Part shown: positions 1-5,279 of the stretch, piece by piece | How positions within the stretch are numbered: position 1 is the first letter of the stretch | Layout of the letters: each line of letters starts with the position of its first letter | From: Pseudomonadota bacterium | GTDB taxonomy: Bacteria; Pseudomonadota; Alphaproteobacteria; Rhodobacterales; Rhodobacteraceae | DNA: 6,981 bases | Direction: 5' to 3' | NCBI GenBank assembly: GCA_022573605.1 | Contig: JACZTQ010000171.1 | Coordinates: 1 to 6,981 of the forward strand | Position numbers and translations under genes: made by a program | The notes under the pieces: model-generated | Seen by the model: only the letters and a program-made list of their open reading frames with translations | Told to the model about the DNA's origin: nothing | The model's database searches: none

Positions 1-228
1 GTAGATCGCCTGCGCGGCGTCCAGCCCCTCGTAGCATTGCAGCCGGATCAGCCGGGCGCCCAGCACCTCGGCCAGGGCCCGGGCGATCTCGGTCTTGCCG
101 ACCCCGGCCTCGCCCTCCAACAAGAGCGGCCGGCCCAGCGACAGCGCCAGATGCAGCGCCATGGCGAGCTGGTCCGAGGCGACATAACCGGTGCGGGCGA
201 GGTCGGCGGCGAGGTCGCGGTAGGTCAC
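1..228 (-). CDS. coxD: MoxR-family AAA+ ATPase CoxD, N-terminal part (cut by window edge)
   Basis: Encodes the first 76 residues of a MoxR-type AAA+ ATPase; the rest lies beyond the left edge. The Walker A loop GEAGVGKT is at residues 39-46, followed by a helix (EIARALAEVLG) and the stretch LIRLQCYEGLD typical of the CoxD branch. In the family, CoxD is an ATP-dependent chaperone needed to install the sulfur and copper of the Mo-Cu centre in CoxL; that role here is inferred from homology and position directly after coxMSL. The start is GTG at 228-226, chosen because it gives the usual CoxD N-terminal length before the P-loop and is preceded by GGGAGGGGGG two bases upstream. An internal ATG at residue 23 would remove part of the conserved helix before Walker A. 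The start codon and its ribosome binding site lie inside one arm of an inverted repeat (225-241), which is unusual. Confidence 0.88.
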   Translation of the reverse strand, partial: MTYRDLAADLARTGYVASDQLAMALHLALSLGRPLLLEGEAGVGKTEIARALAEVLGARLIRLQCYEGLDAAQAIY

Positions 229-397
229 GGCCCCCCTCCCTGACCCCGGCGGGGGGAGGGGAGCGCGTTGCGCGGGTTGCGGGATCCGATCACCGCTGGC
301 GCGGCCGGTTCCCTCCCCCCTCGGGGGCTTGGGGCGGAAAAGTGAAAGGTCCGGTGGACCTTTCGCCCGCCCCAAGGGTTAGGGAGGGGGGCCGTGA
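225..397. repeat. 173-bp intergenic element bounded by perfect 17-bp inverted repeats
   Basis: The 17 bases at 225-241 (TCACGGCCCCCCTCCCT) are the exact reverse complement of 381-397. Between them lies a strong nested stem-loop (311-388) and a smaller hairpin, 233-240 with 254-261. The element fills almost the whole coxL-coxD gap. A bounded, palindromic, non-coding unit of this size resembles a MITE or a dispersed intergenic repeat such as a BIME, but no target-site duplication is evident at its ends and no second copy lies in the window. One arm overlaps the first codons and ribosome binding site of coxD; the other ends 3 bp before the coxL stop codon. The inverted repeat is directly seen; the mobile or dispersed nature is inference. 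Confidence 0.6.
311..388 (-). other. Nested stem-loop between coxL and coxD; candidate attenuator or RNA-stabilising structure
   Basis: Three stems nest around one centre. The inner stem 344-352/356-364 (GAAAGGTCC / GGACCTTTC) has 9 perfect pairs and a 3-base loop. The middle stem 328-337/367-376 (CTTGGGGCGG / CCGCCCCAAG) has 10 perfect pairs and is separated from the inner one by a 6-versus-2 base internal loop. The outer stem 311-317/382-388 has 7 pairs. In the coxMSL transcript this would fold about 12 bases after the coxL stop codon. No run of T follows it on either strand, so it is not a classical intrinsic terminator. It could partly stop transcription, or protect the coxMSL part of the message from 3' decay so that the subunits outnumber CoxD. 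The fold is clear from the sequence; the function is inferred. Confidence 0.6.
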
Positions 398-399
398 GG

Positions 400-2820
400 T
401 CAGCCATGCAGCCCCAGCCCCTCGGCGATCTTCCAGATCCGCCAGTGGTCGTGCGGCATCTGGGCGTGGACATGGCCGAAGGCGCGGAAAGCGTCGTTGA
501 CCGCGTTCGACAGGCACGAGACCCCGCCCACATTCGGGCTCTCGCCCACCCCCTTGGCGCCGATCGGGTGATGCGGCGAGGGGGTGGTGGTATGGTCGGT
601 CTCGTAATGCGGCGCCTCGACCGCGGTGGGCAGGAAGAAGTCCATCAGGGTGCCGGTGGTGACGTTGCCGTCCTCGTCATAGGCGATTTCCTGGCCCAGC
701 ACGATCGCCACCGCCTCGGTCAGTCCGCCATGGACCTGGCCCTCGATGATCATCGGGTTGATCCGGGTGCCGCAGTCGTCGAGCGCGTAGAAGCGCCGGA
801 TCTCGACCTCGCCGGTATCGACATCGATGTCCAGCACCGAGACATAGGCGCCGAACGGGTAGGTCATGTTCGGCGGGTCGTAGTAGCTGACCGCTTCCAG
901 CCCCGGCTCCAGCCCCGGCACCGCCTGGTTGTAGGCGGCAAAAGCGATCTCGGTCATGGTCTTGAAACGCTCCGGCGCGCCCTTGACCGCGAAGCGATCG
1001 ACATCCCACTCCAGATCGTCGTCGTGGACCTCGAGCATCCAGGCGGCGATCATCTGGGCCTTGGCCCGGATCTTGCGCCCGGCCATCGCCGCCGCCGCCC
1101 CGGCCACCGGGGTCGAGCGCGAACCGTAGGTGCCGAGCCCGTAGGGCGCGGTGTCGGTGTCGCCCTCCTCGACCGTGATGCTGTCGGCGGGGATGCCGAT
1201 CTCCGAGGCGAGGATCTGGGCAAAGGTGGTGGCGTGGCCCTGGCCCTGGCTGATGGTGCCGAGCCGGGCCGTGACCGAGCCGGTCGGGTGGATGCGGATG
1301 GCGCAACTGTCGAACATGCCGAGGCCCAGGATGTCGCAGTTCTTGACCGGCCCGGCGCCGACGATCTCGGTGAAGTGGCTGACCCCGATCCCCATCAGCT
1401 TGCGGGTCTCGCCGCGCTTGAAGGCCGCGAGGCGCTCGGCCTGCTCGCGGCGCAGCCCGTCGTAGTCGACCGCCTTCAGGACCTTTTCCATGGCGGTGTG
1501 GTAGTCGCCGGAATCGTATTCCCAGCCCAGCGCCGAGTGGTAGGGGAACTGGTCGGCGCGGATGAAGTTCTTCAGCCGCAGCTCGACCGGGTCCATGTCG
1601 AGCTTGATTGCCAGAATGTCGATCATCCGCTCGATGAAATAGCTCGCCTCGGTGACCCGGAACGAGCAGCGGTAGGCGACCCCGCCCGGCGCCTTGTTGG
1701 TGTAGACGCCATCGACCGACAGCCAGGCCACGGGTATGTCGTAGGACCCGGTGCAGATGTTCATGAAACCGGCCGGGAACTTGGTCGGGTCGGCGCAGGC
1801 GTCGAAGCCGCCGTGGTCGGCGGTGGTGTGGCACCACAGGGCGGTGATCTTGCCGTCCCTGGTGGCGGCGATCTTGCCCTGCATCCAGTAGTCGCGGGCG
1901 AACGCGGTGGCGGTCAGGTTCTCGATCCGGTCCTCGACCCATTTCACCGGCACCCCGGTGACGATCGAGGCCACGATGGAGCAGATATAGCCGGGGTAGA
2001 CCCCGACCTTGTTGCCAAAACCGCCGCCGATATCGGGGCTGACGATGCGGATGTTGTGCTCGGCGATGCCCGAGATCAGCGAGGCGATGGTGCGCACCGC
2101 GTGCGGCGCCTGGAAGGTGCCCCAGACGGTCAGCTTGCCGTTGATCTTGTCCATCGAGGCGACACAGCCGCAGGTCTCCAGCGGGCAGGGGTGGCAGCGG
2201 TGATACTGGATCATCGCCTCGGCCACCACGTCGGCGCCGGCCAAGACAGCGTTGGTCGCCGCCTCGTCGCCCTGTTCCCAGGTGAAGATGTGGTTGGGAT
2301 GGCGGCGCGGCCCGTGCGCCCCTTCCTTCTGGTCGGCGATGTCCTCGCGCAGCACCGGGGCATCCGGATCCAGCGCCTTGAACGGGTCGACGACGACGGG
2401 AAGTTCCTCGTATTCGACTTCGACCAGTTCCACCGCGTCGGCCGCGATATAGCGGTCCTCGGCGACCACGAAGGCGACCTCCTGGCCCTGGAACAGCACC
2501 TTGCCGACGGCCAGCACCATCTGCTTGTCGCCGGCCAGGGTCGGCATCCAGTGCAGGTTGAGCGGCTCGAGATCGGCCGCCGTCAGCACCGCAACCACGC
2601 CGGGCAGCGCCAGCGCCGCCTCCTTGTCGACACTGATCACCCTGGCGTGGGCGTAGGGCGAGCGCACGAAATCGCCGAACAGCATGCCCGGCATCTTGAT
2701 GTCATCGACATAGTTGCCCTTGCCCTGGGTGAAGCGGGCGTCCTCGACGCGCTTGCGGGCGCAGCCGAGGCCTTGCAGCTTCTCGGCCCGTTCGGTGGCG
2801 GTGGGGGTCTGGTCGTTCAT
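400..2820 (-). CDS. coxL: Form I aerobic carbon monoxide dehydrogenase, large (Mo/Cu) subunit
   Basis: Encodes 806 residues, close to the 809 of Oligotropha carboxidovorans CoxL. It is the catalytic subunit that oxidises CO with water to CO2, two protons and two electrons at a Cu-S-Mo centre held by molybdopterin cytosine dinucleotide. The form I loop AYRCSFR is at 382-388, with the copper-ligand cysteine at Cys385. GGGFGNK is at 265-271, Gln237 lies in TFQAPH and Glu760 in GVGESPN. All three active-site residues are offset by exactly three from the Oligotropha positions (Gln240, Cys388, Glu763). No signal peptide is seen, as expected for a cytoplasmic enzyme at the inner face of the membrane. 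The start ATG overlaps the coxS stop as ATGA, so translation is probably coupled. A longer upstream in-frame reading (to 3129) would run through coxS and lacks similarity. The form I assignment is firm; CO use by the living cell is inferred. Confidence 0.97.
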   Translation of the reverse strand: MNDQTPTATERAEKLQGLGCARKRVEDARFTQGKGNYVDDIKMPGMLFGDFVRSPYAHARVISVDKEAALALPGVVAVLTAADLEPLNLHWMPTLAGDKQMVLAVGKVLFQGQEVAFVVAEDRYIAADAVELVEVEYEELPVVVDPFKALDPDAPVLREDIADQKEGAHGPRRHPNHIFTWEQGDEAATNAVLAGADVVAEAMIQYHRCHPCPLETCGCVASMDKINGKLTVWGTFQAPHAVRTIASLISGIAEHNIRIVSPDIGGGFGNKVGVYPGYICSIVASIVTGVPVKWVEDRIENLTATAFARDYWMQGKIAATRDGKITALWCHTTADHGGFDACADPTKFPAGFMNICTGSYDIPVAWLSVDGVYTNKAPGGVAYRCSFRVTEASYFIERMIDILAIKLDMDPVELRLKNFIRADQFPYHSALGWEYDSGDYHTAMEKVLKAVDYDGLRREQAERLAAFKRGETRKLMGIGVSHFTEIVGAGPVKNCDILGLGMFDSCAIRIHPTGSVTARLGTISQGQGHATTFAQILASEIGIPADSITVEEGDTDTAPYGLGTYGSRSTPVAGAAAAMAGRKIRAKAQMIAAWMLEVHDDDLEWDVDRFAVKGAPERFKTMTEIAFAAYNQAVPGLEPGLEAVSYYDPPNMTYPFGAYVSVLDIDVDTGEVEIRRFYALDDCGTRINPMIIEGQVHGGLTEAVAIVLGQEIAYDEDGNVTTGTLMDFFLPTAVEAPHYETDHTTTPSPHHPIGAKGVGESPNVGGVSCLSNAVNDAFRAFGHVHAQMPHDHWRIWKIAEGLGLHG

Positions 2821-3311
2821 TGCGCGGCCTCCTTCTCGGCGTTCAGGGTCGCGGCGGCGGCCAGGATCGCCTTGACGATGTTCTGATACCCGGTGCAGCG
2901 GCAGAGGTTGCCGGAGATGCCGAAGCGCACCTCGGCCTCGGTCGGGTCCGGGTTCTCGGCCAAGAGCCGCCGTGCCCGGACGATCATGCCCGGGGTGCAG
3001 AAGCCGCATTGCAGCCCGTGATGCTCGCGGAACATCTCCTGGAGCACATGCAAGCTCCCGTCGGCGTTGGCGATGCCCTCGATGGTGGTGATCTCGGCGC
3101 CGTTGGCCTGGCCGACGAACAGGGTGCACGACTTCACCGACTTGCCGTCGAGATCGACGGTGCAGGCGCCGCAGTGCGAGGTGTCGCAGCCGATATGCGG
3201 GCCGGTGAGGTTCAGCTCCTCGCGCAGGAAGTGGATCAACAGGGTGCGCGGCTCGGCCAGCGCCTCGACCGCTTTGCCGTTGACCGTCATCTTGACATGC
3301 ATTTTTGCCAT
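2817..3311 (-). CDS. coxS: Carbon monoxide dehydrogenase small subunit, 2 x [2Fe-2S]
   Basis: Encodes 164 residues of the iron-sulfur subunit that carries electrons from the Mo/Cu site in CoxL to FAD in CoxM. The N-terminal plant-type ferredoxin domain binds one cluster through Cys42, Cys47, Cys50 and Cys62 (GCDTSHCGAC followed by SC). The C-terminal helical domain binds the second through Cys102, Cys105, Cys137 and Cys139 (QCGFCTPGM and NLCRCTGY). The spacing is the one expected for CoxS and all eight ligands are present. The ATG start is preceded by GGAGGGG, four bases upstream. The gene begins 11 bp after the coxM stop and its TGA overlaps the coxL ATG by four bases. The same fold occurs in xanthine dehydrogenase and other molybdenum hydroxylases, but the partner CoxL fixes the identity here. 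Confidence 0.96.
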   Translation of the reverse strand: MAKMHVKMTVNGKAVEALAEPRTLLIHFLREELNLTGPHIGCDTSHCGACTVDLDGKSVKSCTLFVGQANGAEITTIEGIANADGSLHVLQEMFREHHGLQCGFCTPGMIVRARRLLAENPDPTEAEVRFGISGNLCRCTGYQNIVKAILAAAATLNAEKEAAQ

Positions 3312-3322
3312 TTTCCCCTCCC

Positions 3323-4222
3323 TCAGACTGTCTGTTCGGCGGCGCGCTCGGTGGCGCGCTCAGTGGCGCGGGCGATGGCGCGCCTGAGCATCACGCCCGC
3401 CACATGTTGCTTGAACGCGACCGGGCCGCGATTGTCCGCCGCCGGGTCGATGGCGGCCAGCGCGGCGGCGACGGCGGCGTCGACGGCGGCGGCGCCGAGG
3501 TCCGATCCGGCCAGGGCCGCCCCGGCATCGGCCGCGAACACCGGCGTGTCCGCGAGGTTGGTCAGCGCCACCGAGGCGCTGCCGCAGCGCCCGCCGGAGA
3601 CTGTCAGCAGCACCGCCGCCGCGGCGGTGGCGTAGTCGCCGATCTTGCGCTTCAGCTTCTCGTAGGCAAAGCCGTGGCCCGGCGCGGGCAGCGGAATGCG
3701 GATGCGGCTGAGGATTTCGCCATCTTCGCGGGCGGTGACGTAGGCGCTCCGGTAGAACTCGCGCGCCGCGACCCGGCGCCGCCCGTTCGGGCCGTCAAGC
3801 TCGAAGGCCGCGTCCAGGCATTGCATCAGGCCGGGCATGTCGTTGCCCGGATCGCCGTTGGCGACGTTGCCGCCGATGGTGCCGAGATAGCGCACCTGCG
3901 GGTCGGCGATCTGCAGCGCCGCCTCGCGGATCAGCGGCACGGCGCGGGCCAGCTCGTCGCTGGCGATCAGCTCGTGCTGGGTGGTCATGGCGCCGATGAC
4001 GATTTCGCCGCCGCCCTCGCCATCGGTGCGCGCGATGCCTTTGAGCTCGGCGATGTCCTGCAAGTCGATCAGATGCTCCGGCGCCGCCAGGCGCAGCTTC
4101 ATCATCGGGATCAGGCTGTGCCCGCCGGCGAGCACGTGGGCGTCTTCTCCCAACTCGGCCAGCAGGCCGGTGGCCTCGGCCAGGCTGGCCGGCCGATGGT
4201 ATTCAAAGGGTGCTGGAATCAC
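3323..4222 (-). CDS. coxM: Carbon monoxide dehydrogenase medium (FAD) subunit
   Basis: Encodes 299 residues of the flavoprotein subunit that receives electrons from CoxS and delivers them to the quinone pool. The FAD-binding motifs AGGHS (32-36) and TIGGN (115-119) sit at or near the positions known for CoxM, with a CO-dehydrogenase flavoprotein C-terminal domain after about residue 170. The start is GTG at 4222-4220: it gives the family N-terminus IPAPFEYHRP and has AGGAG eight bases upstream. The longer in-frame ATG at 4342 adds 40 residues unlike the family. The protein is about 11 residues longer than the Oligotropha subunit (288). The excess matches a degenerate 12-bp tandem repeat at the 3' end, encoding RATERATERAAEQ. 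It is the first gene of coxMSL, so operon transcription probably begins in the gap at 4223-4393. Confidence 0.96.
   Translation of the reverse strand: MIPAPFEYHRPASLAEATGLLAELGEDAHVLAGGHSLIPMMKLRLAAPEHLIDLQDIAELKGIARTDGEGGGEIVIGAMTTQHELIASDELARAVPLIREAALQIADPQVRYLGTIGGNVANGDPGNDMPGLMQCLDAAFELDGPNGRRRVAAREFYRSAYVTAREDGEILSRIRIPLPAPGHGFAYEKLKRKIGDYATAAAAVLLTVSGGRCGSASVALTNLADTPVFAADAGAALAGSDLGAAAVDAAVAAALAAIDPAADNRGPVAFKQHVAGVMLRRAIARATERATERAAEQTV
3341..3388 (-). repeat. Four decaying 12-bp tandem units in the 3' end of coxM
   Basis: On the plus strand the units read GGCGCGCTCGGT (3341-3352), GGCGCGCTCAGT (3353-3364), GGCGCGGGCGAT (3365-3376) and GGCGCGCCTGAG (3377-3388). The first two differ by one base; the others share the GGCGCG core. 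They are in frame and encode the polar tail around residues 279-294 of CoxM, so length change would not break the reading frame. The tail lies beyond the conserved fold and is probably tolerated without functional cost. Confidence 0.7.
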
Positions 4223-4230
4223 GGCAAGGT

Positions 4231-4239
4231 CTCCTCCCC
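4231..4239 (-). promoter_or_regulatory. Ribosome binding site that decides the coxM GTG start
   Basis: The minus strand reads GGGGAGGAG eight bases before GTG at 4222-4220. No comparable site precedes the longer in-frame ATG at 4342, so the shorter start that matches the CoxM family is preferred. Confidence 0.75.
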
Positions 4240-4351
4240 GGCCGCCTGCTGGATGCGGCGGCTTTGCATGTCCGGGGACAATCCTTGGCCGGATTCCGCC
4301 AGCGCCTGAAACGTCGTGGTGCGACCGGCGACGGCGATGCACGAACGGCGA

Positions 4352-4366
4352 ATTGGCTGCACCAAT
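4352..4366. promoter_or_regulatory. ATTGG-N5-CCAAT dyad upstream of coxM
   Basis: Perfect 5-bp arms (4352-4356 and 4362-4366) flank CTGCA, about 130 bp upstream of the coxM start and 28 bp after the stop of the preceding phosphoesterase gene. The spacing allows a T-N11-A reading, the loose pattern of LysR-type operators, which would suit an operator for the cox operon. It could equally be a weak stem in the 3' tail of the phosphoesterase message; no T run follows it. The rest of the 4223-4393 gap contains a small GTCC-GG-GGAC palindrome (4270-4279) and no convincing sigma-70 promoter. Confidence 0.3.
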
Positions 4367-4393
4367 GGCGGGGAGGGCTTTGGCGGGGGAACC

Positions 4394-5203
4394 TCAGGCG
4401 GCCCGGCGCAGGTCGGCGGGCAGAACCTCCTCGCTGGGCCACCAGCCGCTTGCCAGCGTGCGTTCATAGCCCTGGGTCAGCCCGACGGCGCGCATCGCCG
4501 CCGCCGCGCCGTCATGGTCGTAGCGCAGCCGCTCGATGCGCGGGCCGTCGGCGGCGATCACCCCGTAGCTGGTCCGTGGGTCGCCGTCGTTCGGCGGCAG
4601 GCCCAGCGCCCCGGTGTTGAACCACAGCCGTCCCGCCACAAGGCGCAGGAAAGGCAGGCCGCAATGGCCCGCCAGAACCGCGTCCAGCGGGCCGGCAACA
4701 GCCTCCAGCGCGGCGATTTCCTCGGCGAAGGCGGCCTCCGGGCTGGTCGGCCAGAGGAAGCGGTTGACGGCGGTGACCCCGCCATGCACGACCCCCCAGC
4801 GCCGGCCATGGGCGCGGAAGGTCGCCAGCCCGGGCAGGGCGGCCATCCAGTCGCGCTCGGCCTCGCCGAGGCAGGCATCGGCATGGCCGTACCAGGCGGC
4901 CGCGTAGTCGTCGCAGGCCGAGCCGGCGGCGAAGCCGCAGCCGCAATCGCCGGCGCGCCGCGCCAGGGCGTCCTCGCAATTGCCCCGGATGGTCGCCGCG
5001 CCCAGGGCGCGCAGCCCCGCCACCGCCCTGGCCGGCTCGCCGCAATAGGCGACGACGTCGCCGGTGCAGACCATCTGCTTTGCGTCGATGCCGCGCGCCG
5101 GGGCCAGCGCCGCCAGCGCCGCCAGGGCATGGGCGTTGGAGACAATGCCGCCGAAGGCGAGCACATCGCCGCTCATCGTTCCGAGATCGATCAGGTCTTC
5201 CAC
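4394..5203 (-). CDS. Divergent calcineurin-like metallophosphoesterase
   Basis: Encodes about 269 residues of a cytoplasmic metallophosphoesterase; the substrate cannot be told. Visible family motifs are TGDVVAYC (47-54), GNCE (74-77, in place of GNHE/D), HGGV (140-143) and GHCGLPF (180-186, in place of GHTH). The usual first motif, D-x-H-G-N, is replaced by FGGIVSN (17-23), so two expected metal ligands are absent. A cysteine-rich DCGCGF...SAC segment follows at 86-97. I chose GTG at 5203, which keeps the DLG turn that precedes FGG in relatives as I remember them. ATG at 5176 (260 residues) is the alternative; a far longer ATG reading would run into the divergent transporter gene. It points toward coxM with a 171-bp gap and could be transcribed into the cox operon, but nothing links the functions. 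The fold is confident, the start moderate. Confidence 0.82.
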   Translation of the reverse strand: MEDLIDLGTMSGDVLAFGGIVSNAHALAALAALAPARGIDAKQMVCTGDVVAYCGEPARAVAGLRALGAATIRGNCEDALARRAGDCGCGFAAGSACDDYAAAWYGHADACLGEAERDWMAALPGLATFRAHGRRWGVVHGGVTAVNRFLWPTSPEAAFAEEIAALEAVAGPLDAVLAGHCGLPFLRLVAGRLWFNTGALGLPPNDGDPRTSYGVIAADGPRIERLRYDHDGAAAAMRAVGLTQGYERTLASGWWPSEEVLPADLRRAA

Positions 5204-5215
5204 CGCGTCGCGCCC

Positions 5216-5244
5216 TTGCTCCCGTGCTTCATTGCCCCCATAAA
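5216..5244 (+). promoter_or_regulatory. Candidate sigma-70 promoter for the HlyC/CorC transporter gene
   Basis: TTGCTC (5216-5221) and CATAAA (5239-5244) are separated by 17 bases in the gap between two divergent genes. Transcription would start near 5251, giving a leader of about 30 bases before the ATG at 5280. This also argues against translation from the in-frame ATG at 5244, which would lie upstream of the transcript start. Matches to consensus are moderate. Confidence 0.4.
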
Positions 5245-5269
5245 TGAGCCGACCCACCCAAAAATCCAA
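5240..5269 (-). promoter_or_regulatory. Candidate sigma-70 promoter for the metallophosphoesterase gene
   Basis: On the minus strand TTGGAT (5269-5264) and ATTTAT (5245-5240) are 18 bases apart, placing a start near 5233, about 30 bases before the GTG at 5203. Its -10 block uses the same A/T-rich bases as the opposing promoter, so the two would compete for polymerase. The -10 match is weak. Confidence 0.3.
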
Positions 5270-5279
5270 GGAAAAGCGC

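Noticed and set aside
328..376. Classical intrinsic terminator after coxL
   Set aside because: The stem is strong, but no T run follows it on either strand, so it is reported as a structure and not as a terminator.
225..397. CRISPR array or insertion sequence
   Set aside because: There is one inverted pair only, no direct repeat-spacer periodicity, no transposase and no evident target-site duplication.
394..2886. Plus-strand open frame of 830 codons opposite coxL
   Set aside because: It lies fully antisense to an unmistakable coxL and has a repetitive G/R/A/D/H-rich composition with no recognisable domain. This is typical of a GC-bias shadow.
2821..3129. 103-residue N-terminal extension of CoxL in the same frame
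   Set aside because: It would lie within coxS in another frame, is arginine/histidine-rich and unlike CoxL. The ATGA overlap at 2817-2820 gives the normal start.
2820..3635. Plus-strand frame of 271 codons opposite coxS and part of coxM
   Set aside because: Antisense to two well-supported genes with no domain of its own.
4219..4467. Small minus-strand frame of 82 codons upstream of coxM
   Set aside because: It overlaps the end of the phosphoesterase gene in another frame, has no clear ribosome binding site and no recognisable motif.
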